NCBI GenBank assembly: GCA_017428525.1 | Contig: JAFRQQ010000002.1 | Location: 1 to 64,000 of the forward strand | Direction of reading: 5' to 3' | Source of the DNA: Clostridia bacterium | GTDB lineage: Bacteria; Bacillota; Clostridia; Oscillospirales; Acutalibacteraceae | Length of the DNA stretch: 64,000 nt | Part shown: one piece after another, positions 17,525 through 27,187 of the stretch | Position numbering within the stretch: position 1 is the first letter of the stretch | How the letters are laid out: the number at the start of each line of letters is the position of its first letter | Position numbers and translations under genes: made by a program | The notes under the pieces: model-generated | What the model saw: the letters and a program-made list of their open reading frames with translations, nothing else | Databases searched by the model: none | Told to the model about the DNA's origin: nothing

Positions 17525-18238
17525 TTATGCTTTCTTGCCGTGCTTTTGCTGTTTCTTTGCTTTTTTCGCGGCCTTTTCCGCCTCCGCCTCTGCGTCGCCC
17601 CATTCGATGGCGGAGCAGATGAACGTCCAGACGACCACCAGACCGAGCAGGATGATGATCGCATTATGGAAGCCGCCGAGCACCAGCACGTCGATCTGAA
17701 CGGCCTGACCGAGCAGGGAGACCAGCAGACCGCCGCCGGCAACGGCTTCGAGCAGATTCAGATCGCCGTTCATCAGATGCGCGGCCGCGCGGTTGAAGAC
17801 GATGGTCATGGCGATGGTGGCCGCGACGCCGACGGCCGCGACGATCGCGGGCGGCAGACGGCGGTTGCTGCAGATGGACCAGACGATGACGAACAGCGCG
17901 GTCAGCAGCGCAACGCCGAGCAGCACAGCGCAGGCGATCAGATGCGGCTTGATCGGATCCAGCGCCGAGGGCCAGCTGAAGCTCGTGCCGTCAAGCAGGG
18001 TGGAGATGCGGTCCTTGCCGGTCGCGATATCCACGATGCGCTTGAGCGTGATGCTCTCCTGCAGGCCGTAGTTCAGCGGGTTCTTGGATGCGTCCGGAAT
18101 GTATTTGGACAGAAGCTCCGACACATCGGACAGTTCGTCGCTGAAAGAAATCTTGATGAAAAACATTTCGAGGAAATAGGTGGCCGGGAATACCAGCGCG
18201 GCCAGCAGCGCATTGACAACACGATAAACGACCTTCAC
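17525..18238 (-). CDS. Four-helix membrane protein of unknown function
   Basis: A 237-residue protein with hydrophobic segments at about 8-26, 98-122, 130-150 and 180-215 and a Lys/Ala-rich cytosolic tail (ending KKAKKQQKHGKKA). No family recognised. The start is GTG at 18238 with an AGGCGG-like site. It sits between glnS (28-bp gap) and the GH127 gene (13-bp gap). It has no transporter motifs that I can see; the long loop between the first two helices could face outward. Confidence 0.7.
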   Translation of the reverse strand: MKVVYRVVNALLAALVFPATYFLEMFFIKISFSDELSDVSELLSKYIPDASKNPLNYGLQESITLKRIVDIATGKDRISTLLDGTSFSWPSALDPIKPHLIACAVLLGVALLTALFVIVWSICSNRRLPPAIVAAVGVAATIAMTIVFNRAAAHLMNGDLNLLEAVAGGGLLVSLLGQAVQIDVLVLGGFHNAIIILLGLVVVWTFICSAIEWGDAEAEAEKAAKKAKKQQKHGKKA

Positions 18239-18266
18239 GGGATCGCCGCCTTTCTGTTAGAATCAG

Positions 18267-19916
18267 TTATTTCCAGGAGGAGTTGAGCGCCACGGTGCGG
18301 TTGAAGACGAGCGCACCGGGCGCGGAGGTTTTATCGATGCAGAAATAGCCCTGGCGCATGAACTGGAAGGTGTCGCCGGGCTTTGCATCCCGCAGGCTGC
18401 CCTCCGCCATGCAGTTTTTCAGCACGGTGAGGGAGTCCGGATTCACATCGTCCAGATAATTCCCGTTCTCGCCGGGATTTTCCGCGTTGAACAGCCGGTC
18501 ATACAGCCGCACCTCGCAGGGCACGCAGTCGGCCGCGCTGACCCAGTGGAGCGTGCCGCGCACCTTGCGCCCGTCGGGGGAGTTGCCGCCCTTGGAGGCG
18601 GGGTCGTAGGTGCAGTGCAGGCAGGTCACTTCGCCGTTCTCATCCGTTTCGTAGCCCGTGCAGGTGACGAAATAGGCGCTCTTGAGCCGCACCTCATTGC
18701 CGGGATACAGGCGGAAATACTTTTTCACCGGTTCGATCATGAAGTCGTCGCGCTCCACATAGAGCTCGCGGGAGAACTGCACCGTGTGCGTGCCGAGCTC
18801 CGGGTGATCGGGATGATTCTCGACCTCGATGGCCTCGCTCTGCCCGGCCGGATAGTTATCGATCACGACCTTCAGCGGGTGCAGCACGGTCATCACGCGC
18901 GGGGCGTTGGCATTCAGCTCATCGCGCACGCAGGCCTCCAGCAGGCCGTAATCCACCACGCTGTAGGCCTTGGAAACGCCGATGCGGTTGATGAATTCGC
19001 GGATGGCGGCGGCGGGATAGCCGCGGCGGCGCAGGCCGCAGAGGGTGACCATGCGCGGATCGTCCCAGCCCTCGACGTAGCCCTTCTCCACCAGCTCCAG
19101 GCACTTGCGCTTGCTCGTGACGCAGTAGTTGATATTCAGGCGGGCGAATTCGATCTGACGCGGCGGCTCCTCAAAGCCGATCTCGCGGATGAACCAGTCG
19201 TACAGCGGCCGGTGATTTTCAAATTCCAGCGAGCAGAGCGAATAGGTCACGCGCTCGCGGGCGTCGGAAAGCGGATGCGCGAAGTCATACATCGGATAGA
19301 CGCACCATTTGTCGCCGGTCTGATGATGATGCACATGGGCGATGCGATAGATCACGGGGTCGCGCATGTTGATGTTCGGCGAGGCCATGTCGATCTTTGC
19401 ACGCAGCGTGCGGCTGCCGTCGGGGAATTCCCCGGCCGTCATGCGGGCAAACAACTCCAGATTCTCCTCGATCGAGCGGTCACGGTAGGGGCTGTTTTTG
19501 CCCGGTTCCGTGAGCGTGCCGCGGTAATCGCGGATTTCGTCTGCGGTCAGGTCGCAGACATAGGCCTTGCCCTTTTTGATCAGCTGAATCGCGCAGTCAT
19601 AGATGAAATCGAAATAGCTCGAGGCGTAGAGCACGTTTTCCCAGTGATAGCCGAGCCAGGCGATGTCCTCCTTGATCGCGTCGACATACTCCACGTCCTC
19701 CTTGGAGGGGTTCGTGTCGTCCAGGCGCAGATTGCAGATACCGCCGTATTTTTCGGCGGTGCTGAAATCGATGCAGATCGCCTTGGCGTGGCCGATATGC
19801 AGGTAACCGTTCGGCTCGGGCGGGAAGCGGGTCTGCACGCGGGTGTTGACGCCCGCGGCGAGATCCTCATCGATAAAGTCGTGAATGAAATTGGAAACAG
19901 TGTTGGGTTCGTCCAT
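18267..19916 (-). CDS. glnS: Glutaminyl-tRNA synthetase
   Basis: Charges tRNA-Gln with glutamine. The 549-residue class I synthetase starts at 19916 with AAGGAG. Motifs: [14 protein letters not shown] (HIGH signature, about residue 33), [11 protein letters not shown], and VTSKRK in place of KMSKS. The C-terminal half forms the two anticodon-binding beta barrels. Bacterial GlnRS derives from a eukaryotic lineage, and most Firmicutes use the GatCAB amidotransferase instead, so its presence beside gltX is a useful lineage marker. The ribosome binding site overlaps the gltX stop. Confidence 0.97.
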   Translation of the reverse strand: MDEPNTVSNFIHDFIDEDLAAGVNTRVQTRFPPEPNGYLHIGHAKAICIDFSTAEKYGGICNLRLDDTNPSKEDVEYVDAIKEDIAWLGYHWENVLYASSYFDFIYDCAIQLIKKGKAYVCDLTADEIRDYRGTLTEPGKNSPYRDRSIEENLELFARMTAGEFPDGSRTLRAKIDMASPNINMRDPVIYRIAHVHHHQTGDKWCVYPMYDFAHPLSDARERVTYSLCSLEFENHRPLYDWFIREIGFEEPPRQIEFARLNINYCVTSKRKCLELVEKGYVEGWDDPRMVTLCGLRRRGYPAAAIREFINRIGVSKAYSVVDYGLLEACVRDELNANAPRVMTVLHPLKVVIDNYPAGQSEAIEVENHPDHPELGTHTVQFSRELYVERDDFMIEPVKKYFRLYPGNEVRLKSAYFVTCTGYETDENGEVTCLHCTYDPASKGGNSPDGRKVRGTLHWVSAADCVPCEVRLYDRLFNAENPGENGNYLDDVNPDSLTVLKNCMAEGSLRDAKPGDTFQFMRQGYFCIDKTSAPGALVFNRTVALNSSWK

Positions 19917-19927
19917 GATATCGCTCC

Positions 19928-21598
19928 TTATGCGTTTGTCCAGGCTGCGGCAGCGGCGGCCAGACGGGCGCGGATTTCCGCCTCGCCCAGCAGCTGCATG
20001 ATGGCGTAAAGATCGGGCGTGTTGCGCCGGCCGGTCAGCGCGACGCGGATCACCGTGGAAACGTCGCCCACATGGCCCTTGAAGGCCGACGGATCCTGTT
20101 TGTATTCTTTCACATTCGGCGTGAAGCCCAGCGGTTCGCACAGGGCCTTGATGCGCGCGAACCACTGCTCCTTGTCGTCCGCCAGATCAAAGGCGGCGGC
20201 ACAGCCTTTGCAGATTTCCGCGGCGTCCGCCGGGGACAGGTTCTCCGGCAGCGTCAGGTCCGGGGTGTAGTATTCGTTGAAGAAATAGGAGAGATACGCC
20301 TTGACCTCGCTCCATTTTGCGATGTCCTTGCGCGGCTTCGGCGTTTCGCGGTCGATGTTCAGCGCGGCGGTCGCGCGCGCGGGGTCGGCGGTGAAAACGG
20401 CGTAAAATTCGGGATCATAGACCTGCGCCCACGCGGCAACGTCCGCATAGACGCGGGCGGCGCTGAATTTGGAGATCACGTTTTTGCTCACGTCGTTGAG
20501 CTTGACCAGATCGAACAGGCAGCCGCTGGAGCTCATTTTTTTGAGATTGAACGGATAGTCCATGGCCGGCACGTCCGGGTTGGCCCGCCGCCAGTCCTCA
20601 AAGCCGGAGCTGAGCAGGGTGAGCAGATATTCCGTCAGGCTCTCCTTGGGCACGCCCTCCTCCACGAAAAAGCTGACGGCCGCTTCGGGATCCTTGCGCT
20701 TTGAGAGCTTGCGCTTGTCGCCGGTTTCGTCGTCGAGCTTGAGCACCTGCGGCGTGTGCGCGTATTTGGGCACCTTGTAGCCGCAGGCCTTGAACAGCGC
20801 GATGTGCTTGGGCACGGAGGAGATCCACTCCTCGCCGCGGATGACGTGGGTCGTGCGCATAAAATGATCGTCGCAGCAGTGGGCGAAATGATAGGTGGGA
20901 ATGCCGTCGGATTTGAGCAGCACCTCGTCGATGATGTTTTCCGGCATTTCGATTTTGCCGCGGATCAGATCCTCAAAGAAGATGCGCTTCTCCGGGCTGC
21001 CGTCAGAGCGGAAGCGGAGCACCCAGCTTTTTCCGGCGCGGAGATTCTCCTCGATCTCCTCAAAGGAAAGATCGCGGCATTTTGCCCATTTGCCGAAATA
21101 GCCGCGGATATCCGCGCCCGCGGCCTCCTGCTGCTCGCGGATGGCGTTCAGATCGTCCGCAGAGCAGAAGCAGGGGTAGGCCAGCCCGTTTTCGACCAGC
21201 GATTTCGCGACGGTCTGATAAATCTCCACGCGCTGACTCTGCGTGTAGGGGCCGTAAGCGCCGGTTTCCGTGCCGAAGCCGGTGACGCCCTCGTCAAATT
21301 TTACCCCGAAGGCCTTCATGCCGTCCGTGATGCCGGAAACGCCGTCGACCACCTCGCGCTTTTTATCGGTATCTTCGATCCGCAGATAGGAAACGCCGCC
21401 GGACACCTTGGCCGTGAGCACGTCCACAAGCGCGCCGAACAGGCCGCCGATGTGCAGATATCCCGTGGGGGAGGGGGCAAACCGCGTCACGCGCGCGCCC
21501 TCGGGCAGATCGCGCGGCGGATACAGCGCCTCGTAATCGGCGGGCGTTTTGTCAATCGTCGGAAACAGGAGTTGCGCCAGAGCTTTGTTCTGATCCAT
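19928..21598 (-). CDS. gltX: Glutamyl-tRNA synthetase
   Basis: Charges tRNA-Glu. The 556-residue class I enzyme has [14 protein letters not shown] (HIGH, about residue 40), [23 protein letters not shown] and [10 protein letters not shown] (KMSKS equivalent, about 300). It is longer than the usual bacterial enzyme of about 485 residues because of an N-terminal lead of 35 residues and a longer anticodon-binding part. A GAGGG site precedes the ATG. It heads a five-gene run with glnS, a membrane protein and two glycosidases. Confidence 0.96.
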   Translation of the reverse strand: MDQNKALAQLLFPTIDKTPADYEALYPPRDLPEGARVTRFAPSPTGYLHIGGLFGALVDVLTAKVSGGVSYLRIEDTDKKREVVDGVSGITDGMKAFGVKFDEGVTGFGTETGAYGPYTQSQRVEIYQTVAKSLVENGLAYPCFCSADDLNAIREQQEAAGADIRGYFGKWAKCRDLSFEEIEENLRAGKSWVLRFRSDGSPEKRIFFEDLIRGKIEMPENIIDEVLLKSDGIPTYHFAHCCDDHFMRTTHVIRGEEWISSVPKHIALFKACGYKVPKYAHTPQVLKLDDETGDKRKLSKRKDPEAAVSFFVEEGVPKESLTEYLLTLLSSGFEDWRRANPDVPAMDYPFNLKKMSSSGCLFDLVKLNDVSKNVISKFSAARVYADVAAWAQVYDPEFYAVFTADPARATAALNIDRETPKPRKDIAKWSEVKAYLSYFFNEYYTPDLTLPENLSPADAAEICKGCAAAFDLADDKEQWFARIKALCEPLGFTPNVKEYKQDPSAFKGHVGDVSTVIRVALTGRRNTPDLYAIMQLLGEAEIRARLAAAAAAWTNA

Positions 21599-21630
21599 GG
21601 GAATCCCTCATTTTAGTAAATATATAATAC

Positions 21631-21659
21631 ATTATCGCAGAAAATAAAGAAAGTATCAA
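21631..21659 (-). promoter_or_regulatory. Promoter of the gltX operon
   Basis: On the minus strand TTGATA (21654-21659), 17 bp, GATAAT (21631-21636), about 35 bp upstream of gltX. No T-box leader fits in the short untranslated region. Confidence 0.75.
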
Positions 21660-21740
21660 GCCCGAAAGCGCAAAAATTTGAATAAAAATCGCTTTTTTTC
21701 TGCGGCAAAGCGGGCAAAGGGGATTTTTTTAAAAAAATAC

Positions 21741-21769
21741 TTTACAAGCAGAGGGGTTTGTGCTATAAT
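21741..21769 (+). promoter_or_regulatory. Promoter of rpsO
   Basis: TTTACA (21741-21746), 17 bp, TATAAT (21764-21769), with a TGC extension before the -10 box. Confidence 0.85.
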
Positions 21770-21775
21770 GCCTTT

Positions 21776-21874
21776 TGCATGCCCCCGCCTCGGTCTGCGG
21801 AGCAAACCCCAACGGGGTCCTCACCTGCCGCTTACTGAGGGGCGCGGCAAATATTTGAATGAGGTGAAAGCATC
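21776..21874 (+). promoter_or_regulatory. Structured rpsO leader, candidate S15 autoregulatory element
   Basis: About 100 bases between promoter and rpsO contain ACCCC-AAC-GGGGT and GCCGC-N12-GCGGC type stems close to the GAGGTG ribosome binding site. S15 proteins commonly repress their own messenger through leader structures; that this leader does so is inference. Confidence 0.45.
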
Positions 21875-22138
21875 ATGACACAGGAAGAAAAAACCGCCAT
21901 CATGCAGGAATACGCCCTGCACGAGGGTGACACCGGCTCGCCCGAGGTTCAGATCGCCGTGCTGACCAAGCGCATCAACGACCTGACCGAGCACTTGAAG
22001 ATCCACAAGAAGGATCACCACTCCAGACGCGGCCTTCTGATGATGGTCGGTCACAGAAGAAACCTGCTTGCGTACCTGCAGAAGGTCGATATCGAGCGTT
22101 ACCGCTCCATCGTCGCAAGACTGGGTCTCCGTAAATAA
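21875..22138 (+). CDS. rpsO: Ribosomal protein S15
   Basis: An 87-residue 30S subunit protein that binds the central domain of 16S rRNA. The sequence is canonical: [29 protein letters not shown] and LLAYLQK. GAGGTG precedes the ATG. The rpsO-pnp order is the widely conserved bacterial arrangement. Confidence 0.98.
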   Translation: MTQEEKTAIMQEYALHEGDTGSPEVQIAVLTKRINDLTEHLKIHKKDHHSRRGLLMMVGHRRNLLAYLQKVDIERYRSIVARLGLRK

Positions 22139-22150
22139 TCACGTCCGAAT

Positions 22151-22180
22151 AGAGCAGGCCGGAGCGATCCCGCCTGCTCT
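22151..22180 (+). terminator. Hairpin between rpsO and pnp
   Basis: AGAGCAGGC (22151-22159) pairs with GCCTGCTCT (22172-22180), followed by GTTGTGGTTATTT. The T content is modest, so it may be a partial terminator or a processing and stability element. Confidence 0.5.
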
Positions 22181-22228
22181 GTTGTGGTTATTTGAATCCC
22201 TTTGCATCCGTTCAGACGGCTCATGGTT

Positions 22229-22279
22229 TTAGCAACAAATCGAGTGCCCGCGCCGCGCGGGGATTGGATTTATTGCTAA
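22229..22279 (+). promoter_or_regulatory. Long stem-loop in the pnp leader
   Basis: TTAGCAACAAAT (22229-22240) pairs with ATTTATTGCTAA (22268-22279) with one mismatch; CCCGCG (22247-22252) pairs with CGCGGG (22256-22261) inside it. It ends about 40 bases before pnp. In E. coli an RNase III-cut stem in this place mediates PNPase autoregulation; a like role here is inferred. Confidence 0.6.
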
Positions 22280-22320
22280 GCCGCGCCGCCTGTGGAAATA
22301 TTGAACAGAGAGGTAGTTCT

Positions 22321-24522
22321 ATGTTTTTTGAAGCGTTCAAAACTTATGAGACCGAAGTCGCGGGCCGTCCGCTCGTGATCGAGGTCGGCAAAATGGCGCA
22401 GCTGGCCGGCGGCTCCTGCATGGTGCGCTACGGCGAGACCAACGTGCTCTGCACGGCGACCATGTCCGCCAAGCCCCGTGAGGGCGTGGATTTCTTCCCG
22501 CTCTCCGTCGATTTCGAAGAGAAGCTCTATTCCGTGGGCAAGATCCCCGGCTCCTTCCTGCGCCGCGAAGGCCGCGCGAGTGAGAAGGCGACCCTGACCT
22601 CCCGCGTGATCGACCGCCCGATCCGTCCGCTGTTCCCGAAGGATATGCGCAACGACGTGGGCGTGGTCGCCACCGTGATGTCCGTCGATCCCGACTGCGA
22701 GCCGGGCATCGCCGCCATGCTGGGCGTTTCCGTCGCCATCTCCATTTCCGAGATCCCCTGGGACGGCCCGATCGCGGGCGTCGTCGTCGGTCTGGTGGAC
22801 GGAGAATACGTCATCAACCCGACGCTCGAGCAGCGCCAGAAGAGCGAAATGTATGTCACCGTCGCCTCCACGGCCGACCTGGTCGCCATGATCGAAGCGG
22901 GCGCCAACGAAGTGAGCAACGACGATATGTATGACGGCATCATGTTCGCGCACAAAGAGAATCAGCGCCTGGTGGAATTCATCAATCAGATCAAGGCCGA
23001 GGTCGGCAAGCCGAAGATCGACTTCCCCTCCAACGACCCCGATCCCGAGATGTATGAAGCCATCAAGGACTTTGCGATCGAGGATATCCGCTTTGCCCTC
23101 GATACCGACGACAAGCGCATCCGCGACGAGCGTCTGAAGCCCGTTTATGAGAAGGTGCATGAGAAGTTCGACGCCGAATATCCCGAGCTCGAGGCGAAGA
23201 TCGACGACTGCCTTTACAAGACCCAGAAGTACGTCGTGCGCCGCTGGCTGCTCGATGACGGCAAGCGCGTGGACGGCCGCGGCATCGACGAGATCCGCCC
23301 GCTGAACGCGGAGATCGATCTGCTTGACCGCGTGCACGGCTCCGGCATGTTCACCCGCGGTCAGACGCAGGTGCTCTCCGTCGTCACCCTCGGCACGGCC
23401 GGCGACGCGCAGATGCTCGACGGCATCGACGAGCAGGAGACCAAGCGCTATATGCATCACTACAACTTCCCGTCCTACTCCGTGGGCGAGACCCGCCCCG
23501 CCAGAGGCCCCGGCCGCCGCGAGATCGGCCACGGCGCGCTGGCTGAGCGTTCGCTGATCCCCGTGCTGCCCACGATCGAGGAATTCCCCTACACGATCCG
23601 CGTCGTCAGCGAGGTGCTGTCCTCCAACGGCTCCACCTCCCAGGGCTCCGTCTGCGGCTCCACGCTGAGCCTGATGGCCGCCGGCGTGCCGATCAAGGCG
23701 CCCGTGGCCGGCATTTCCTGCGGTCTGATCACCGAGGGCGACCGCTTCATGACCATGGTCGATATCCAGGGTCTGGAGGATTTCTTCGGCGATATGGACT
23801 TCAAAGTTGCCGGCACCAAGAAGGGCATCACCTCCATTCAGATGGATCTGAAGGTCCACGGCCTGACCCCCGCGATCATCCGCGAGGCGCTCGACAAGAC
23901 CTACAAGGCCCGCTGCTATATTCTCGATGAGATCATGCTGCCCGTGATCGCCGAGCCGCGCAAGGAGCTGAGCAAGTGGGCGCCCAAGATGCTCACCACG
24001 AAGATCGATCCCGAAAAGATCGGCGACGTCATCGGCAAGCAGGGCAAGGTCATCCAGAAGATCTGCGCCGAGTGCAACTGCAAGATCGATGTGGAAGAGG
24101 ACGGCAATGTGTTCGTTTCCTCCACGGTGCTCGAGGATGCGCAGCGCGCGATTTCGATCATCGAAACGATCGCGAACGATCCCGAGGTCGGCGCGATTTA
24201 CAAGGGCGTTGTTACCCGCCTGATGAGCTTCGGCGCGTTTGTTGAGATCGCGCCGGGCAAGGAGGGCATGGTGCACATCAGCCAGCTCGACGTCAAGCGC
24301 ACCGATAAGGTGGAGGACGTTGTGGCCGTCGGCGACGAGGTCATTGTCAAGGTGCTGCCCAAGGATGATCAGGGCCGCCTGAACTTCTCCCGCCGTGACG
24401 CGCTCATCGAGGTCAACGGCCTGACGCCGGAGGATGACGGCGAGAGCGGCAACCCCGGCAACCGTCGCCCCCCGCGCAAGGACTTCCGCGGCAACCGCGG
24501 CGGCAGAGGCAGAAGAAACTAA
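22321..24522 (+). CDS. pnp: Polyribonucleotide nucleotidyltransferase (PNPase)
   Basis: A phosphorolytic 3'-5' exoribonuclease of 733 residues that acts as a trimer. Domains in order: first RNase PH (1-215), helical domain (about 220-300), second RNase PH (about 310-540) with GSGMFTRGQTQ and the STSQGSVCGS active-site region, KH domain (VIGKQGKVI, about 565) and S1 domain (GVVTRLMSFGAFVEI, about 625-695), then an Arg/Gly-rich tail (RGNRGGRGRRN). The start at 22321 follows GAGAGG. It may well form part of the transcription unit begun at rpsO. Confidence 0.98.
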   Translation: MFFEAFKTYETEVAGRPLVIEVGKMAQLAGGSCMVRYGETNVLCTATMSAKPREGVDFFPLSVDFEEKLYSVGKIPGSFLRREGRASEKATLTSRVIDRPIRPLFPKDMRNDVGVVATVMSVDPDCEPGIAAMLGVSVAISISEIPWDGPIAGVVVGLVDGEYVINPTLEQRQKSEMYVTVASTADLVAMIEAGANEVSNDDMYDGIMFAHKENQRLVEFINQIKAEVGKPKIDFPSNDPDPEMYEAIKDFAIEDIRFALDTDDKRIRDERLKPVYEKVHEKFDAEYPELEAKIDDCLYKTQKYVVRRWLLDDGKRVDGRGIDEIRPLNAEIDLLDRVHGSGMFTRGQTQVLSVVTLGTAGDAQMLDGIDEQETKRYMHHYNFPSYSVGETRPARGPGRREIGHGALAERSLIPVLPTIEEFPYTIRVVSEVLSSNGSTSQGSVCGSTLSLMAAGVPIKAPVAGISCGLITEGDRFMTMVDIQGLEDFFGDMDFKVAGTKKGITSIQMDLKVHGLTPAIIREALDKTYKARCYILDEIMLPVIAEPRKELSKWAPKMLTTKIDPEKIGDVIGKQGKVIQKICAECNCKIDVEEDGNVFVSSTVLEDAQRAISIIETIANDPEVGAIYKGVVTRLMSFGAFVEIAPGKEGMVHISQLDVKRTDKVEDVVAVGDEVIVKVLPKDDQGRLNFSRRDALIEVNGLTPEDDGESGNPGNRRPPRKDFRGNRGGRGRRN

Positions 24523-24540
24523 ATCATTCTAACGAAAAAG

Positions 24541-24590
24541 CGGCGCCGCCGTCCGAAAGCTCGGGCAGCGGCGCCGTTCGTTGTTTTATC
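24541..24590. terminator. Bidirectional terminator between pnp and the hydrolase gene
   Basis: CGGCGCCGC (24541-24549) pairs with GCGGCGCCG (24568-24576). T-rich sequence follows on the plus strand, and GAAAAAG on the other side gives a T tract for the minus strand. Confidence 0.8.
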
Positions 24591-24596
24591 GGATTT

Positions 24597-25517
24597 TCAT
24601 GCGGCTGCGTCCAAAAACGCCAGCGTCACCTGCGCCAGCTCGTCGGCGCGGTTTTCGATGCACTGGTGGCCGCCGCCCGCGACAAGATAGCGCTGCGCCT
24701 GCGGCAGGGCCTCCTGCACGGAGGTGACCATGCTGCTGTTGATGATCACGTCATGGTCCGCGTTGACCAGCAGCACCGGGCAGGCGATGTCCTTCGCGCC
24801 GTCCAGGTCGGTCGGGCGCACGCGATACATCATTTCGCAGATGCCCGCGCCGAAGCCGTCATACTGCACGGGCGCGGTCACGCCGCTCACGTCATAGTCC
24901 CGGGCAAAGGCCCAGTCGTTGGTGGCGGCGTAAATGACCAGACGCACCAGCGGCGTGATGCGGGTGCCGACGTTCAGGAAGCCGTTCATCAGCGCCTCCA
25001 TCGGGCGCGAGGTGATCATCGGCTGCATCGCTGCGGGAAATTCGCTCTGCGGCGCGGGGCAGTAAAGCAGCAGCGCCTTGACCGGCCGCATCTGCGCGAG
25101 GTTGATCGCAACGCCGCCGCCCATCGAATGCCCGGCGAGGATCCAGTCTGCCTGCGGCGCGACGGCGTCCATGAGCGCGAGCATCAGATCCTCGCGCGCC
25201 ACGGGCGCAACGTCCTTGCTTTCCCGCGTGCTGTAGCCGAAGCTCGGCAGATCCGCCAGCACGCAGGTGTAGCCCGCCGCCGCCAGCTGCGGCGTAAGAT
25301 TGCGCCAGGCGAAGGTGGAGCAGAAAAAGCCGTGCAGCAGCAGGATGTTGGCCTTTGATTCGCCCGCCGCCGGCAGCACGCGGTAGTGAATATCGTAATC
25401 TTCATATGTAAAGAACTGACTGTCCGCATAGGGCGTCTGCGCTTCGGCCGCCGCGGGCAGCGCGGCACACAGCAGCAGGCAGACGGCGCACAGCAGCGCG
25501 ATGATTCGCCGTTTCAT
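24597..25517 (-). CDS. Exported alpha/beta hydrolase
   Basis: A 306-residue exported serine hydrolase. The signal peptide ends near PAAAEA. The fold is marked by LLLHGFF (oxyanion hole), the nucleophile elbow GHSMGGG, the Asp of LLVNADHDVI and the His of GGGHQC. The ATG at 25517 is preferred (AAAGGTG about 10 bp upstream); a GTG 9 bp further up overlaps the dut stop and would add three residues. It is the last gene of femX-dut-hydrolase. Substrate unknown; an ester of a lipid or cell-wall compound is only a guess. Confidence 0.85.
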   Translation of the reverse strand: MKRRIIALLCAVCLLLCAALPAAAEAQTPYADSQFFTYEDYDIHYRVLPAAGESKANILLLHGFFCSTFAWRNLTPQLAAAGYTCVLADLPSFGYSTRESKDVAPVAREDLMLALMDAVAPQADWILAGHSMGGGVAINLAQMRPVKALLLYCPAPQSEFPAAMQPMITSRPMEALMNGFLNVGTRITPLVRLVIYAATNDWAFARDYDVSGVTAPVQYDGFGAGICEMMYRVRPTDLDGAKDIACPVLLVNADHDVIINSSMVTSVQEALPQAQRYLVAGGGHQCIENRADELAQVTLAFLDAAA

Positions 25518-25522
25518 CCGGA

Positions 25523-25969
25523 TCACACCTTTCCCGTCGAGCCGAAGCCGCCTTCGCCGCGCGCGGTTTCATCCAGCGCGTCGACCTCGACCGGCGTGAG
25601 CATGGCGACCGGCAGCACCACCAGCTGCGCGATCCGCTCGCCCGGGGCGATGGTATAGGGCGTGTGCATCTGATTGATCACGCCCACGCACAGCTCGCCG
25701 CGATAATCGCTGTCAATGACGCCCACGCTGTTGAGCAGGCCGATGCCGTGCTTGACCGCCAGGCCGCTGCGTGCAAAAATAAACGCGGCCAGGTCGTTGC
25801 GGGGCAGGGCGATTGCAAGGCCGGTGGGGATGACGGCCGTTTCGCCGCCGGCAAGGGTCAGCGGCGTTTCCAGACAGGCGCAAAGATCCAGTCCGGCGCT
25901 GCCTTCGGTCGCGCGGCGCGGAAGCTTCGCCTCCGGGCGCAGGCGCTTGATCTGAATGGTTTCGTTCAT
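25523..25969 (-). CDS. dut: dUTP diphosphatase
   Basis: Hydrolyses dUTP to dUMP and pyrophosphate, keeping uracil out of DNA. The 148-residue trimeric enzyme shows motif 1 GSAGLDL, motif 2 ARSGLAVKHGI, motif 3 GVIDSDYRGE, motif 4 GERIAQLV and the Arg/Gly-rich C-terminal motif 5 RGEGGFGSTG. A GGGAGG site precedes the ATG at 25969. Confidence 0.97.
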   Translation of the reverse strand: MNETIQIKRLRPEAKLPRRATEGSAGLDLCACLETPLTLAGGETAVIPTGLAIALPRNDLAAFIFARSGLAVKHGIGLLNSVGVIDSDYRGELCVGVINQMHTPYTIAPGERIAQLVVLPVAMLTPVEVDALDETARGEGGFGSTGKV

Positions 25970-25997
25970 GACGGGAGCCTCCCTTGATTGTGGTTTG

Positions 25998-27029
25998 TCA
26001 GCGCAGCTTTTTCATGAGCTCCTGCGAAGCGGCGACCACCTTTGCCGCCGCGGGCTTGAGGATCAGATCCATTTCGCCCATGAATTCGATGAAATCGCCG
26101 TTGAAGCCTTTCTTGAAGCGGTAGAGGCCGTAGAGCGGATTGCTCTCGTCCAGATTGCCGGAAACGCCGCGGAAGTCATAGATCGCGCAGCCGGATTCGA
26201 TCGCCCAGCGGATCATCTCCCATTGCAGCAGATAATTCGGCATCACGTTGCGGTGCTCGTTGAGCGAACCGCCGTAGAAATACCAGACCTTGTCGCCCCA
26301 GCGCACGGCCAGCGTGCCGGCGATCGGCTTGCCCTCATAATAGGCCATATAGAGCCGGGCGTTCTCGCCGAAGACGTCAAGAATTATCGCGAAGTAGGCC
26401 GCGGAGCGGATCGCAAAATGATCGCGCTCGCCCGTGACCTCCATGATGGCAAAGAAGGCGTCGGCCGCCTCGCTCCCGCACAGACGCACCTCCACATTGT
26501 GTTTGCGCGCGACGCGGATATTATAGCGGTGCTTGGAATGGAAGGAGGCGAAGACCTCGTCCTCCGTCCGCCCGCCGAGCGCGATGCGGAAGACGAACCG
26601 GCACTGGAAATCCTCGAAGTCCAGCGTGCGGTCCTTGCAGCGGAAGCCCGCCTGCGCCGTCATGGCGCGGTAGGTTTCGTTCTCCGCGGGCACGTCCTTG
26701 TCGATTTTTAATTCATAGGCGTTGTATTTTTTGCCCTCCGCCTTCGCCGCGTCGATCAGGGCGTTGAAGGTGGCCGCGTCGTCAAAATCGCAGACCGGTC
26801 CGCGCGGGGCATACATCATATGATAGGGCAGGCCGGAAATTTTGCGCAGCAGCACGCCGAGCGCGCCGGTGATCTCGCCCGCGTCGTTGCGGCAGAGAAC
26901 GCCGAACCATTTCCAATCGTCCTTGACCTGCGCCCAGAGCGAGGTCTGCAGGAAATGCCCGTTCGGGTGCGCGGCGGTGAAGGCGTCAAAGTCCGCTGCA
27001 TGGTTTCGATCGATGATTTCTGTTTTCAA
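25998..27029 (-). CDS. FemX/FemAB-type peptidoglycan bridge aminoacyltransferase
   Basis: A 343-residue protein of the FemABX family, which adds amino acids from aminoacyl-tRNA to the lipid II stem peptide. It has two GNAT-like halves: HPNGHFLQTSLWAQVK near the start, the long pair FASFHSKHRYNIRVARKHNV, and YFYGGSLNEHRNVMPNYLLQWEMI with GLYRFKKGF at the end. The start is TTG at 27029 with AAGGAG 7 bp upstream. It leads an operon with dut and an exported hydrolase. The amino acid added cannot be told. Confidence 0.9.
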   Translation of the reverse strand: MKTEIIDRNHAADFDAFTAAHPNGHFLQTSLWAQVKDDWKWFGVLCRNDAGEITGALGVLLRKISGLPYHMMYAPRGPVCDFDDAATFNALIDAAKAEGKKYNAYELKIDKDVPAENETYRAMTAQAGFRCKDRTLDFEDFQCRFVFRIALGGRTEDEVFASFHSKHRYNIRVARKHNVEVRLCGSEAADAFFAIMEVTGERDHFAIRSAAYFAIILDVFGENARLYMAYYEGKPIAGTLAVRWGDKVWYFYGGSLNEHRNVMPNYLLQWEMIRWAIESGCAIYDFRGVSGNLDESNPLYGLYRFKKGFNGDFIEFMGEMDLILKPAAAKVVAASQELMKKLR

Positions 27030-27063
27030 GCCGGTTCTCCTTCGCTTCGTTTTTTCGTTTTAT

Positions 27064-27092
27064 ATTATAACCCGAAGGCAGCGGAATTGCAA
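27064..27092 (-). promoter_or_regulatory. Promoter of the femX-dut operon
   Basis: On the minus strand TTGCAA (27087-27092), 17 bp, TATAAT (27064-27069). Confidence 0.8.
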
Positions 27093-27128
27093 CAGGGAAA
27101 TCCGCGCGCCGTTTTTACACTTTCTTCA

Positions 27129-27157
27129 TTGAATTTTGATTTCGCGTATGCTATACT
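27129..27157 (+). promoter_or_regulatory. Promoter of the membrane protein-acyltransferase pair
   Basis: TTGAAT (27129-27134), 17 bp, TATACT (27152-27157) with a TGC extension. It is back-to-back with the femX promoter. Confidence 0.8.
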
Positions 27158-27187
27158 GATGAAAGAAAACAAAAAGGAGGAAGCGGC

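Noticed and set aside
21601..21660. T-box riboswitch upstream of gltX-glnS
   Set aside because: The untranslated leader is only about 25-30 nt and contains no T-box or specifier-loop sequence.
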